A DNA stretch of 30,357 bases. Origin: Streptomyces sp. MMG1533. GTDB taxonomy: Bacteria; Actinomycetota; Actinomycetes; Streptomycetales; Streptomycetaceae. Below the pieces are notes generated by a model. It saw only the letters and a list, made by a program, of their open reading frames with translations. It did not search any database and was not told the origin of the DNA. The position numbers and the translations under genes were made by a program. Positions 1 through 7,386 of this stretch are shown here, in pieces; position 1 is the stretch's first letter, and each line of letters starts with the position of its first letter. The stretch is taken from positions 1 through 30,357 of the forward strand of contig NZ_LGDG01000289.1 of NCBI RefSeq assembly GCF_001279775.1, written 5' to 3'.

Positions 1-35
1 GGGACCCTGTGGGAGAGTAGGACGCCGCCGAACAA
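1..35 (+). rRNA. rrf: 5S ribosomal RNA, 3' end only
   Basis: The first 35 bases match the conserved 3' part of actinobacterial 5S rRNA, including the GGGACCCTGTGGGAGAGTAG segment and the terminal GACGCCGCCGAAC stretch that pairs with the missing 5' end. About 85 bases of the gene, and presumably the 16S and 23S genes, lie to the left of the window. The exact mature 3' end is approximate. A strong terminator follows at once. Confidence 0.9.
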
Positions 36-43
36 ATTTTGAG

Positions 44-76
44 AAAGGCCCACACCTTATGGTGTGGGCCTTTTTT
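44..76. terminator. Intrinsic terminator of the rRNA operon
   Basis: A perfect 13-bp stem (44-56 with 61-73) closes on a TTAT loop and runs into six T residues (71-76), giving a textbook Rho-independent terminator for rightward rRNA transcripts. The response-regulator gene ends only about 10 bases to the right on the opposite strand, so the hairpin probably also stops that leftward operon. On that side the following tract (TTTCTCAAAATTTG) is less T-rich. Confidence 0.93.
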
Positions 77-86
77 GTGTTTCCGT

Positions 87-767
87 TCAGGGGGCCGGCT
101 TCACCAGTCCCGTGTCGTACGCCAGGATCACCGCCTGCACGCGGTCCCGGCAGCCCGTCTTCGCCAGGACTCGGCCCACGTGGGTTTTCACCGTGGATTC
201 GGCCAGGTGGAGACGGATGGCTATCTCGGTGTTCGTCCAGCCCTGGCCGATGACCGTGAGGATCTCGCGTTCGCGGTCCGTGAGGGAGGCGAGACGGGGG
301 GCGTCGTCCGCCGGGCCGGGGTTGTCGGTGGGGGCTCCGGTCGGGAGGTGGTGGGCGTAGGTGTCCAGGAGGCGGCGGGTCAGGCTGGGGGCGACGACCG
401 CGTCACCCGAGGCCACCGCGCGGATGCCGGAGAGGAGCTCCTCCGGCTGGGCGTCCTTGACCAGGAAGCCGGAGGCGCCTGCGCGCAGGCCGGCGTAGGC
501 GTACTCGTCCAGGTCGAAGGTCGTCAGGATGAGGACGCGGGTGCGGGCGCCGGTCGCGACGATGCGGCGGGTGGCCTCGATGCCGTCCAGGCCGGGCATG
601 CGGATGTCCATCAGGACGACATCGGGGTGGAGTTCGGCGGTCAGGCGGGTTGCCTCGGCGCCGTTCGTCGCCTCTCCCAGGACCGTCATGTCGTCCTGGC
701 TCTCCAGCAGCATGCGGAAGCCGAAGCGTTGCAGAGGCTGGTCGTCGGCGATGAGGACGGTGGTCAC
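87..767 (-). CDS. NarL/LuxR-family response regulator
   Basis: This 226-residue protein has an N-terminal receiver domain (about residues 3-118) with acidic residues D8/D9, phospho-acceptor D54 in the VVLMDIRMPG segment, and the conserved T and K positions (ILTTFD, FLVKD). A C-terminal LuxR-type helix-turn-helix (about 158-222) follows, with the usual LTDREREIL start and STVKTHV recognition helix. The start is GTG and shares bases with the kinase TGA (GTGA), so translation is probably coupled. It is the last gene of the ATPase-permease-kinase-regulator operon and is the likely phosphorylation partner of the kinase. By analogy with similar actinobacterial operons it probably controls the adjacent transporter; the target is inferred. 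Confidence 0.95.
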   Translation of the reverse strand: MTTVLIADDQPLQRFGFRMLLESQDDMTVLGEATNGAEATRLTAELHPDVVLMDIRMPGLDGIEATRRIVATGARTRVLILTTFDLDEYAYAGLRAGASGFLVKDAQPEELLSGIRAVASGDAVVAPSLTRRLLDTYAHHLPTGAPTDNPGPADDAPRLASLTDREREILTVIGQGWTNTEIAIRLHLAESTVKTHVGRVLAKTGCRDRVQAVILAYDTGLVKPAP

Positions 768-2038
768 TGCGGGGTTTCCTCCGGGAGGTGAAGGCGGACG
801 CGCCAGCCCTGCTCGGGGCGCGGGCGTGGGCCGGTCTCAAGTGTGCCGCCGTACAGGGCGGTTCGTTCGCGCATGCCGGGTAGGCCGCGGCCGGCGGTGC
901 CGTTGGGTTCGGGGCCGCCGCGGCCGGTGTCGGTGACTGTGACGGTGGCGGCGCCTGTGTCGTCGTAGGACAGGTGGATCTGGGAAGTCGCTCCGGGGCC
1001 CGCGTGTTTGAGGGTGTTGGTGAGGGCTTCCTGGATGACCCGGTAGACGGTGAGCTGGCGGCCGGGGGTGATGGTGGGGGTGCCCTGGACGGTGGTGTGG
1101 ACGGGGAGGCCGGCTGCGCGGACGCCGTCTATGAGGTGGTCGAGGTCGGTGAGGGTGGGTTGGGGGGTCAGTTCCGGTTCCTGCGGCGCCTGCTTGTCCT
1201 CTTCGCGTAGGACGTCGAGGAGGCGGCGGAGTTCGGTGAGGGCCTGGCGGCTGGTGGTGGAGATGGCGGCCAGGGCCTGGGCGGCTCGTTCGGGGGACTT
1301 GGTGGCTGCGTAGCGGCCGCCGTCGGCGAGGCCGGTGATGACGGAGAGGTTGTGGCCGATGATGTCGTGCATCTCGCGGGCTATGCGGGCGCGTTCGGCG
1401 GCGGCGGAGAGGCGGGCCTGCTGGTCGCGTTCGATCTCCAGGCGCCGGGCGCGGTCCTCCAGGGCCTCGGTGTGGTCGCGGCGGGTACGGACCGTGATGC
1501 CGATGGCCGTTGCCACGGCGACGGACATCAGCATCGGGACGACGTCCTGGTCCGCGCTGCCCTGCGGGTGGCGGACGGCGGCCACGGCCACGGGGATGAT
1601 GACGACGGCCGTTGCCCACCACAGGTTGCGCGGAGGCCGGCGCAGGGCGATGTGGAAGACGACGAGCAGCTGGAGCAGGGCGGCCTGGAGGAGGGCGCCG
1701 GTCCAGGCGTTGACCAGGGCGGCCGGGGCGATGGCGAGGAGGACGGCCCTTGGGTGGGTGCGTCGCCGGAAGAGGGGGACCGACAGGGCGAGGCTCAGGG
1801 TGAGGACCAGCCAGCCCGGGGTTCCGGGGGCGCGGGTGACGTTGCGCCAGCCGTCGCCGAAGTAGTCGATCAGGGCTGCCGTCACCCAGAAACCGGCGAG
1901 GTGCAGGTCCCAGAGGAGGGGGTGGCGCTGGTCGAAGGCGCGTGCTCGTCGGGTGACGCGTTGGATGTGCTCGGTGAGGGGTTCTGTCTCTCGTTCTTCC
2001 GGCGCGGGACGTGCTTCTTCTTCCGCCACGAGGTCCAT
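764..2038 (-). CDS. Membrane sensor histidine kinase (HisKA_3 / HATPase_c)
   Basis: The protein has 424 residues. Several hydrophobic segments lie between residues 45 and 185 (four to six membrane helices with almost no extracytoplasmic domain). A short coiled linker (about 187-215) leads to a HisKA_3 dimerisation/phospho-acceptor motif with H224 in REMHDIIGHN, and a C-terminal GHKL ATPase with N-box IQEALTNTLKHA and a G-box GRGLPGMRER. This is the intramembrane-sensing, NarL-partner type of kinase. I chose ATG at 2038 because AGGAAG lies 8 bases upstream. A GTG at 2065 overlaps the permease stop as GTGA, like the other junctions, but has no ribosome binding site of its own. Its operon places it as sensor for the ABC transporter locus; the ligand is unknown. 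Confidence 0.94.
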   Translation of the reverse strand: MDLVAEEEARPAPEERETEPLTEHIQRVTRRARAFDQRHPLLWDLHLAGFWVTAALIDYFGDGWRNVTRAPGTPGWLVLTLSLALSVPLFRRRTHPRAVLLAIAPAALVNAWTGALLQAALLQLLVVFHIALRRPPRNLWWATAVVIIPVAVAAVRHPQGSADQDVVPMLMSVAVATAIGITVRTRRDHTEALEDRARRLEIERDQQARLSAAAERARIAREMHDIIGHNLSVITGLADGGRYAATKSPERAAQALAAISTTSRQALTELRRLLDVLREEDKQAPQEPELTPQPTLTDLDHLIDGVRAAGLPVHTTVQGTPTITPGRQLTVYRVIQEALTNTLKHAGPGATSQIHLSYDDTGAATVTVTDTGRGGPEPNGTAGRGLPGMRERTALYGGTLETGPRPRPEQGWRVRLHLPEETPQ

Positions 2039-2061
2039 GGTGGGGGCTTCCTGTCCTGTCG

Positions 2062-2847
2062 TCACACGTCGCGTCGTTTCAGGGCCGCCGCGGCTGCCGC
2101 GAGGGCCGCCGTCGTCCACAGGAGCAGGGCGAGGAGGGCCGCGCCGGGGGAGGGAGTGTCCGGCATCGGCTGGGCGGTGGTGAGGGTTTCCAGGGCGCGG
2201 CCGGGGAAGTGGCGTACGGCGTCGTCGACGAAGTCGTACGGGAGCATCGCCAGGACCTCGGGGAGGATCATCACGAGGCCGATGAAGGCGCCCGTGGCGA
2301 TCGGGACCGAGCGGGCGAGGGCGCCGAGGGCGAGGGCCAGCACGGCGAGGAGGGCGAGGCCGGCGGCGTTGCCGACGAGGGCGCGCAGGACGCCCGGGTC
2401 GCCGAGGGAGGCGGCGTGGTCGGTGCCGGTGAGGAAGGACTGGGCGAGGGGGAAGGTGAGGAGGTTCGTCCACAGGGTGGGGAAGAAGGCCACCGCGGCC
2501 AGGACCGTGGCCTTGGACCAGAGGACGGGCAGGCGGCTCGGGACCGCTGTCATCGTCGCCCGGATCTGGCCCGTGGAGTACTCGCCGGCGGTGGACAGGA
2601 TGCCCAGGACGCCGAGGTTGACCTGCGCGAACTGGGTGCCGAGGAGGATCAGGACGACCGTGTCGAGCTCGCCCTCGCCGCTGCCGTCGTAGACCGCGCT
2701 GATGCCCGCGCCCATGGCGAGGGTGAGGGCGCTCGTCGCGACGAGGGTGATCCAGGTGGAGCGCAGGGTCCAGAGCTTGTGCCATTCGGAGCGCAGGACC
2801 CGGGCCGGGGTCACGCGGTACGGCACGGTCGTGGTCGCGGTGGTCAC
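2062..2847 (-). CDS. ABC-2 type transporter permease
   Basis: This 261-residue integral membrane protein has about six hydrophobic segments. It opens with the cytoplasmic SEWHKLWTLRSTW motif typical of ABC-2 permeases that pair with BcrA/DrrA-like ATPases. An acidic EYSTGQIRAT segment after the second helix is also characteristic. The start is GTG at 2847, inside the GTGA overlap with the ATPase stop. Together with the upstream ATPase it should form an exporter, a class that often exports or confers resistance to peptides, lantibiotics or membrane-active compounds. The substrate cannot be told from sequence. Confidence 0.92.
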   Translation of the reverse strand: MTTATTTVPYRVTPARVLRSEWHKLWTLRSTWITLVATSALTLAMGAGISAVYDGSGEGELDTVVLILLGTQFAQVNLGVLGILSTAGEYSTGQIRATMTAVPSRLPVLWSKATVLAAVAFFPTLWTNLLTFPLAQSFLTGTDHAASLGDPGVLRALVGNAAGLALLAVLALALGALARSVPIATGAFIGLVMILPEVLAMLPYDFVDDAVRHFPGRALETLTTAQPMPDTPSPGAALLALLLWTTAALAAAAAALKRRDV

Positions 2848-3764
2848 GCCGTGGCTCCTTCCAGGGTGGCGGTGAACTCGACCGCGTCGCGGGTGAGGTC
2901 CATGAAGGCATCCTCCAACGAGACGGTGTTCGGGGTGAGTTCGAAGAGGGGGATGCCGTGGGCGGCGGCGGTGCGGCCGATGCGTTCGGCGTCCGTGCCG
3001 CGGACTTCCAGGGTTTCGGGGGAGGTGGTGGTGATGTCGACGCCGGGTGCGGAGAGCAGTCGTACGAGGGGCTCGGCTTCCGGGGTGACGACCTTGACCG
3101 TGCCGGCTCCTGACTGCCGTACGAAGTCGGAGACCGTGGTGTCGGCCAGGAGGCGGCCGCGGCCGATGATGACCAGGTGGTCCGCTGTGAGGGCCGTCTC
3201 GCTCATGAGGTGGGAAGAGACGAAGACCGTACGGCCTTCCCCGGCAAGGGACTTGAGGAGGTTGCGGATCCACAGGACGCCCTCGGGGTCGAGGCCGTTG
3301 ACCGGTTCGTCGAGGACGACCGTGGCCGGGTCGCCGAGCAACGCGGCGGCGATGCCCAGGCGTTGGCCCATGCCGAGGGAGAAGCCCTTGACGCGGCGGT
3401 GGGCCACGTCGGTCAGGCCGGTGAGGTCCAGGACGTGGTCGACCCGGGACCTGGGGATGCCGTGGGTGTGGGCGAGGGCGCGGAGGTGGTGGTAGCCGGT
3501 GCGGCCGGGGTGGACGGAGCGGGCCTCCAGGAGGGCGCCGACCTCATGGAGGGGCGCGGGGTGGGCGGCGTAGGCGCGGTCGCCGACGGTGGCGTGGCCG
3601 CGGGTGGGGGCGTCCAGGCCGAGGATCATGCGCATGGTCGTGGACTTGCCGGCTCCGTTAGGGCCGAGGAAGCCGGTGACCGTGCCGGGACGGACGGTGA
3701 AGGACAGGTCGGAGACGACCGTCCGGTCGCCGTAGCGTTTGGTCAGGTCCTGTGCCGTAATCAT
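2844..3764 (-). CDS. ABC transporter ATP-binding protein (BcrA/DrrA-like)
   Basis: The protein has 306 residues. Walker A is GPNGAGKST (residues 34-42), the signature is the SLGMGQR variant usual for drug/bacitracin-type ATPases instead of LSGGQ, Walker B is TVVLDEP, and the switch histidine follows in VSSHL. About 80 further residues form the DUF4162-like C-terminal region. It is the first gene of the operon and is followed by the permease through a GTGA overlap. ATG at 3764 was chosen because it directly precedes the conserved ITAQDLTKRYG start of the domain. The upstream in-frame extension runs through the divergent promoter region and is not supported. Confidence 0.95.
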   Translation of the reverse strand: MITAQDLTKRYGDRTVVSDLSFTVRPGTVTGFLGPNGAGKSTTMRMILGLDAPTRGHATVGDRAYAAHPAPLHEVGALLEARSVHPGRTGYHHLRALAHTHGIPRSRVDHVLDLTGLTDVAHRRVKGFSLGMGQRLGIAAALLGDPATVVLDEPVNGLDPEGVLWIRNLLKSLAGEGRTVFVSSHLMSETALTADHLVIIGRGRLLADTTVSDFVRQSGAGTVKVVTPEAEPLVRLLSAPGVDITTTSPETLEVRGTDAERIGRTAAAHGIPLFELTPNTVSLEDAFMDLTRDAVEFTATLEGATA

Positions 3765-3830
3765 GTCTCGATGCTCGTCCGGGCGGGGGCGGCGGGCGTC
3801 GGACCGGGGGCAGTATTCGAGGTGAGGGGC

Positions 3831-3848
3831 GTAGTACCCGGGTATTAC
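3831..3848. promoter_or_regulatory. Operator-like palindrome between divergent genes
   Basis: The 18-mer GTAGTACCCGGGTATTAC equals its reverse complement at 16 of 18 positions (8-bp half-sites with one mismatch pair). It lies in the 94-bp gap between the leftward ABC/two-component operon and the rightward GNAT gene, so a dimeric regulator bound here could affect both promoters. The obvious candidate is the operon's own NarL-type regulator, but this is inference. Confidence 0.5.
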
Positions 3849-3858
3849 GGTGGCGGGC

Positions 3859-4413
3859 ATGAGCAGCTATGTGATCCGGTCCGTGCGTGTTGGCGAGTGG
3901 CCTGCCGTGAAGGCGTTGCGACTTGCCGCGTTGCAGGATCCTGTCGCCCATCTCGCGTTTCTGGAGACGTACGAGGAGGCCGCCGCCAAGCCGGACTCCT
4001 ACTGGAAGGAGCGCACGGCCGGGGGTGCGGAGGGGGCGACCGGGGTGCAGCAGATCATCGCCGAGGGGCCTGACGGGCGGTGGGTCGGGACGCTGACCGT
4101 GCTGCTCGAGGAGCCCGGGACGACGGACTGGGCCGGGTTTCCGGTGGAACGGAAGCAGGGGCATCTCGTAGGGGTGTTCGTGCGGCCCGAGGAGCGGGGG
4201 AACGGGCTGACCGACGTGTTGTTCGATGCCGCGCTCGAGTGGGCGTGGGGGCGGGGTGCCGAGCGGGTGCGGCTCATCGTGCACGAGGAGAACGGGCGGG
4301 CGCAGCGCTTCTACCGGAAGGTGGGGTTCGTGCCGAGCGGGACGACCGTGCCGTTGGCCGCCCGGCCCGGGGAGCGGGAGTTGGAGTTCGTCCTCGAGCG
4401 TGTGTGTGACTGA
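3859..4413 (+). CDS. GNAT-family N-acetyltransferase
   Basis: This 184-residue protein has a single GNAT fold. Acetyl-CoA-binding motif A is seen in HLVGVFVRPEERGNGLTDVL (about residues 102-121, with the R-G-N-G pyrophosphate loop), and motif B in the NGRAQRFYRKVGFVPSG segment, which is typical of RimI-like enzymes. ATG at 3859 is preferred; a GTG nine bases upstream (3850) is possible. The gene diverges from the ABC/two-component operon and converges on the VirD4-like gene, ending 22 bp from that gene's stop. The acceptor substrate is unknown. Confidence 0.9.
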   Translation: MSSYVIRSVRVGEWPAVKALRLAALQDPVAHLAFLETYEEAAAKPDSYWKERTAGGAEGATGVQQIIAEGPDGRWVGTLTVLLEEPGTTDWAGFPVERKQGHLVGVFVRPEERGNGLTDVLFDAALEWAWGRGAERVRLIVHEENGRAQRFYRKVGFVPSGTTVPLAARPGERELEFVLERVCD

Positions 4414-4435
4414 CGGGCGTGACGGAGAGGGCCGC

Positions 4436-5941
4436 CTACACCGGCAGTTCGGCGTCCGGCCAGCGGCTGCGGGCCTGTTCGCGGGAGCGCAGCAGGGCCA
4501 GGGTCGGCAGGCCCCGGTCCGTGTCGGCGGCCAGCAGCTCCGGGAGCTGGGGAAGCGGAGCCACGGCGGCGACATCGTCCAGGACGAGCGTCAGTGGTGG
4601 GTCGAGGCGACCGGAGGATGACCGTTCGGCCATGCGCCGGCCGCGCTCGACCACGCTTGAGGCGAGGGCGGTGAGGAGGGGCATCGCGCCCGGATTGGTC
4701 CGGGGGTCCTCGATGGATTCACCGACCACATAAAGCGTGCCCCCTTCGTCCACGAAGGAATCCAAGGCGAGCGCATCAGTTCGGTTGGGAGTGCATGCCT
4801 CGCGGATGTTGAGTGTGAAGAGGGCGGAGAGGGCCCGGCTCGTCAACTCCTGGGCGATGTCCCGGCGTTCGGGGTGTGCGGTGAGTGCGGCTTCGAGTTC
4901 GCCCGCGGAGCCCGGGGCTGCCTTGGGGTTGGTACGGAGGGTTCGTACGGCGTCCTGGATCTGGGTGCCCTGGGACCAGCGGTGGACGTGGCGGATGGTG
5001 CGGCCGTCGATGGCGGCGGCGTGGAGGTAGCTCCGCAGGAGCGTTTCCGCGGTGTCGCTGACCGCTTGGTCGAGCCGGGCGGTGGGGCGGACCGGGGTGA
5101 GGAGTGCGACGGCTCTTTTCGTTGCCGTCTGCTTGTCCTCGCAGCCCGAGGTGGGGGACCAGTGGAGGCGGGCCGGGGTGTCGCAGCGGTGGGTGGGGTC
5201 GTAGACGTGGACCGGGCCGAGTTTGGCTCGGGCGTCCTTGGTGTCCTGCCAGACGGCGGGGTTCGAGGTGATGACGAGGGCGGGGCCCTCCGCGTCGCGT
5301 ACGGCTTGGGTTGCGGTTGTCCGGCGGGCTTCCGGGGGGCCGTAGAGCACCGCGCCTTCGGCGCGGTTTGTTCCCCACCCGCCTACCCCCGCGCCGTTTT
5401 TCGAAAGGCTCGGCAGGGGAGCCGACTCCAGCGCTGCCGTTTCCCGCAGTGCTTCCGTCGGCTCCGGCTCCGGCTCCGCGCGCGGCACCGGGACCTCATG
5501 CACCTCACGGACCTCATGCACCTCACGGACCTCGGGCGCCGGTGCAGGCGCCGGCCCCTCCACCCGCCTCCGCACCCTGACCGCCCGCCACCGCGCCACA
5601 GTCCCCAGCACGAACACCGTCAGGACGATCAGGATCAGCACCTGGCCGATGAACAGGCCCCAGAACAGGCCGTAGCCCGAGAGGTCGGCCTCGGGGGCGT
5701 CCGGCCAGGCGCCGGGGACGTCGTGCGGTTGGGCGATGAGGTGGCGGATGGCCAGGGGGGTGCGGGTGAAGGTGACGCCGGCCGGCCAGGCGCCGTGGGC
5801 GAACACTCCGGCCAGGCCCGTGGCGGACCAGACCAGCAGGGTCATGCCGAGGAGGAAGGCGAGTATGCCGACCAGGAGTCCGTCCGGGATGCCTCCCTGG
5901 CCGTCCTGCCGGTCGTTCCGGTACTGCTCGTGCGGTCTCAC
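4436..5941 (-). CDS. VirD4/TraG-like coupling ATPase homologue with degenerate P-loop (CmdA-type)
   Basis: This 501-residue protein has two N-terminal membrane segments (about 22-46 and 93-115), a low-complexity linker (about 125-185, rich in REVHEV and EPEP repeats) and a cytoplasmic domain related to VirD4/TraG coupling proteins. The Walker B region is well kept: TLVLDDVAAVAPLPQLPELLA followed by DRGLPTLALLRS (about 451-485). Where Walker A should be (201-209) it reads GPPEARRTT, with no GK[ST]. It stops soon after the RSREQ motif (residue 501), whereas family members normally continue for about 100 residues. GTG at 5941 is preceded by GGGAGG at good spacing. It is the last gene of the six-gene cluster, 17 bp after the VirB4-like gene, and is probably orthologous to S. 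coelicolor SCO4126/cmdA (from memory). Confidence 0.85.
   Translation of the reverse strand: MRPHEQYRNDRQDGQGGIPDGLLVGILAFLLGMTLLVWSATGLAGVFAHGAWPAGVTFTRTPLAIRHLIAQPHDVPGAWPDAPEADLSGYGLFWGLFIGQVLILIVLTVFVLGTVARWRAVRVRRRVEGPAPAPAPEVREVHEVREVHEVPVPRAEPEPEPTEALRETAALESAPLPSLSKNGAGVGGWGTNRAEGAVLYGPPEARRTTATQAVRDAEGPALVITSNPAVWQDTKDARAKLGPVHVYDPTHRCDTPARLHWSPTSGCEDKQTATKRAVALLTPVRPTARLDQAVSDTAETLLRSYLHAAAIDGRTIRHVHRWSQGTQIQDAVRTLRTNPKAAPGSAGELEAALTAHPERRDIAQELTSRALSALFTLNIREACTPNRTDALALDSFVDEGGTLYVVGESIEDPRTNPGAMPLLTALASSVVERGRRMAERSSSGRLDPPLTLVLDDVAAVAPLPQLPELLAADTDRGLPTLALLRSREQARSRWPDAELPV
5493..5528. repeat. Perfect 18-bp tandem duplication inside the VirD4-like gene
   Basis: The unit ACCTCATGCACCTCACGG occurs twice in direct succession (5493-5510 and 5511-5528), followed by a partial third copy. 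On the coding strand it gives the hexapeptide REVHEV twice. A run of GGCTCC units (about 5459-5477) next to it encodes the EPEPEP stretch. The repeat lies in the linker between membrane anchor and ATPase domain, where length variation should be tolerated. Confidence 0.9.
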
Positions 5942-5958
5942 GCCTTCCCTCCCCAGAA

Positions 5959-7374
5959 CTACGCCACCGTCGACTCGGAGTCTCCGAGGTGCTGTTCCAC
6001 GAACGCCGCCGCCCGTTCCTCCGCCTCGAGTTCGGCGGCGCGCAGGGCGTCGTCCGTCAGCTCGCGTTCGGCGGAGGACTCGGTCATCGCGCGGTCGGTG
6101 AAGACCAGGGGGCGCTCGGTCTCGGTGATCAGGTGTTTGACGACCTGGACGTTGCCGTTGACGTCCCAGACGGCGATGCCCGGGGTGAGGCTGGGGATGA
6201 TCTCCACCGCCCACCTCGGCAGGCCGAGGACCCGGCCCGTCGCCCTCGCCTCGTCCGCCTTCTGCGCGTAGATCGTCCTCGTCGACGCCATCTTCAGGAT
6301 CGCCGCGGCCTCCTTGGCCGCCGCCCCGTCCACCACGTCGGACAGATGGTGCACCACCGCCACGAACGACAGGCCCAGTCGGCGGCCGAACTTCAGCAGC
6401 CGCTGGAAGAGCTGGGCCACGAACGGGCTGTTGATGATGTGCCAGGCCTCCTCGACCAGGAAGATGCGCTTCTTCCGGTCGGGGCGGATCCAGGTGTGCT
6501 CCAGCCACACGCCGACGATCGCCATGAGGATGGGCATGGCGATGGAGTTGCGGTCGATGTGGGAGAGGTCGAAGACGATCAGCGGCGCGTCCAGGTCGAT
6601 GCCGACCGTCGTCGGGCCGTCGAACATGCCCCTGAGGTCACCGTCGACCAGCCGGTCCAGCACCAGCGCCACGTCCAGGCCCCATGCCCGTACGTCGTCT
6701 ATGTCGACGTTCATCGCCTCGGCGGACTCCGGCTCGGGGTGCCGTAGCTGCTCGACGATGTCGGTCAGGACCGGCTGGCGTTCGACGATGGTCTCGTTGA
6801 CGTAGGCGTGGGCGACCTTGAGCGCGAAGCCGGAGCGCTCGTCGAGGCCGTGGCCCAGGGCGACCTCGATGATGGTCCGGAGCAGGGCGAGCTGCCCGGT
6901 CGTCGTGATCGCCGGGTCGAGCGGGTTGAGCCGGATACCCATGTCCAGGGCCGCCATGGGGTCCAGCCGGATAGGAGTTATCCCCAACTCCTGCGCGATC
7001 AGGTTCCATTCACCCACCCCGTCCTCGCCCTGGGCGTCCAGGACGACGACCTGGCGGTCGCGGAAACGGAGCTGGCGCAGGACGTACGTCTTCTCCAGCG
7101 CCGACTTGCCGTTGCCCGACTCGCCGAGGACCAGCCAGTGCGGGGCCGGGAGTTGCTGGCCGTACAGCTGGAAGGGGTCGTAGATGTAGCCCTTCCCGGA
7201 GTAGACCTCGCGGCCGATGATGACGCCCGAGTCGCCGAGGCCGGGGGCGGCGGTCGGGAGGTAGACCGCCTGAGCCTGGCCCGTGGAGGTGCGTACCGGC
7301 AGGCGGGTCGTCTCGACCTTCCCGAACAGGAAGGACGTGAAGGCGTCGGTGAGGATGGACATCGGATCCCGCAT
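5959..7374 (-). CDS. cmdB: VirB4/TraC-like secretion ATPase (CmdB-type)
   Basis: This 471-residue protein belongs to the VirB4/HerA-FtsK ATPase group. Walker A is GESGNGKS (84-91), Walker B is IFLVEEAWH (about 304-312), and the RLGLSFVAVVHHLSD and YAQKADEARA segments are motifs of VirB4-type enzymes. There is no membrane segment, and the N-terminal VirB3/PrgI-interacting region is short, so this is close to a bare motor domain. ATG at 7374 has GAGGGG 7 bases upstream. It lies 12 bp downstream of the SCO6880-type gene in the six-gene operon. From memory, S. coelicolor cmdB (SCO4127) is a membrane-associated ATPase whose ATPase motif is needed for sporulation and normal actinorhodin levels; the assignment rests on position and ATPase type, not alignment. 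Confidence 0.9.
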   Translation of the reverse strand: MRDPMSILTDAFTSFLFGKVETTRLPVRTSTGQAQAVYLPTAAPGLGDSGVIIGREVYSGKGYIYDPFQLYGQQLPAPHWLVLGESGNGKSALEKTYVLRQLRFRDRQVVVLDAQGEDGVGEWNLIAQELGITPIRLDPMAALDMGIRLNPLDPAITTTGQLALLRTIIEVALGHGLDERSGFALKVAHAYVNETIVERQPVLTDIVEQLRHPEPESAEAMNVDIDDVRAWGLDVALVLDRLVDGDLRGMFDGPTTVGIDLDAPLIVFDLSHIDRNSIAMPILMAIVGVWLEHTWIRPDRKKRIFLVEEAWHIINSPFVAQLFQRLLKFGRRLGLSFVAVVHHLSDVVDGAAAKEAAAILKMASTRTIYAQKADEARATGRVLGLPRWAVEIIPSLTPGIAVWDVNGNVQVVKHLITETERPLVFTDRAMTESSAERELTDDALRAAELEAEERAAAFVEQHLGDSESTVA

Positions 7375-7386
7375 GCGGCGGCCCCT

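Noticed and set aside
2011..3495. Long rightward open frame of 494 codons
   Set aside because: It is antisense to the kinase, permease and ATPase genes and has the Gly/Glu/Val-rich composition of a high-GC shadow frame.
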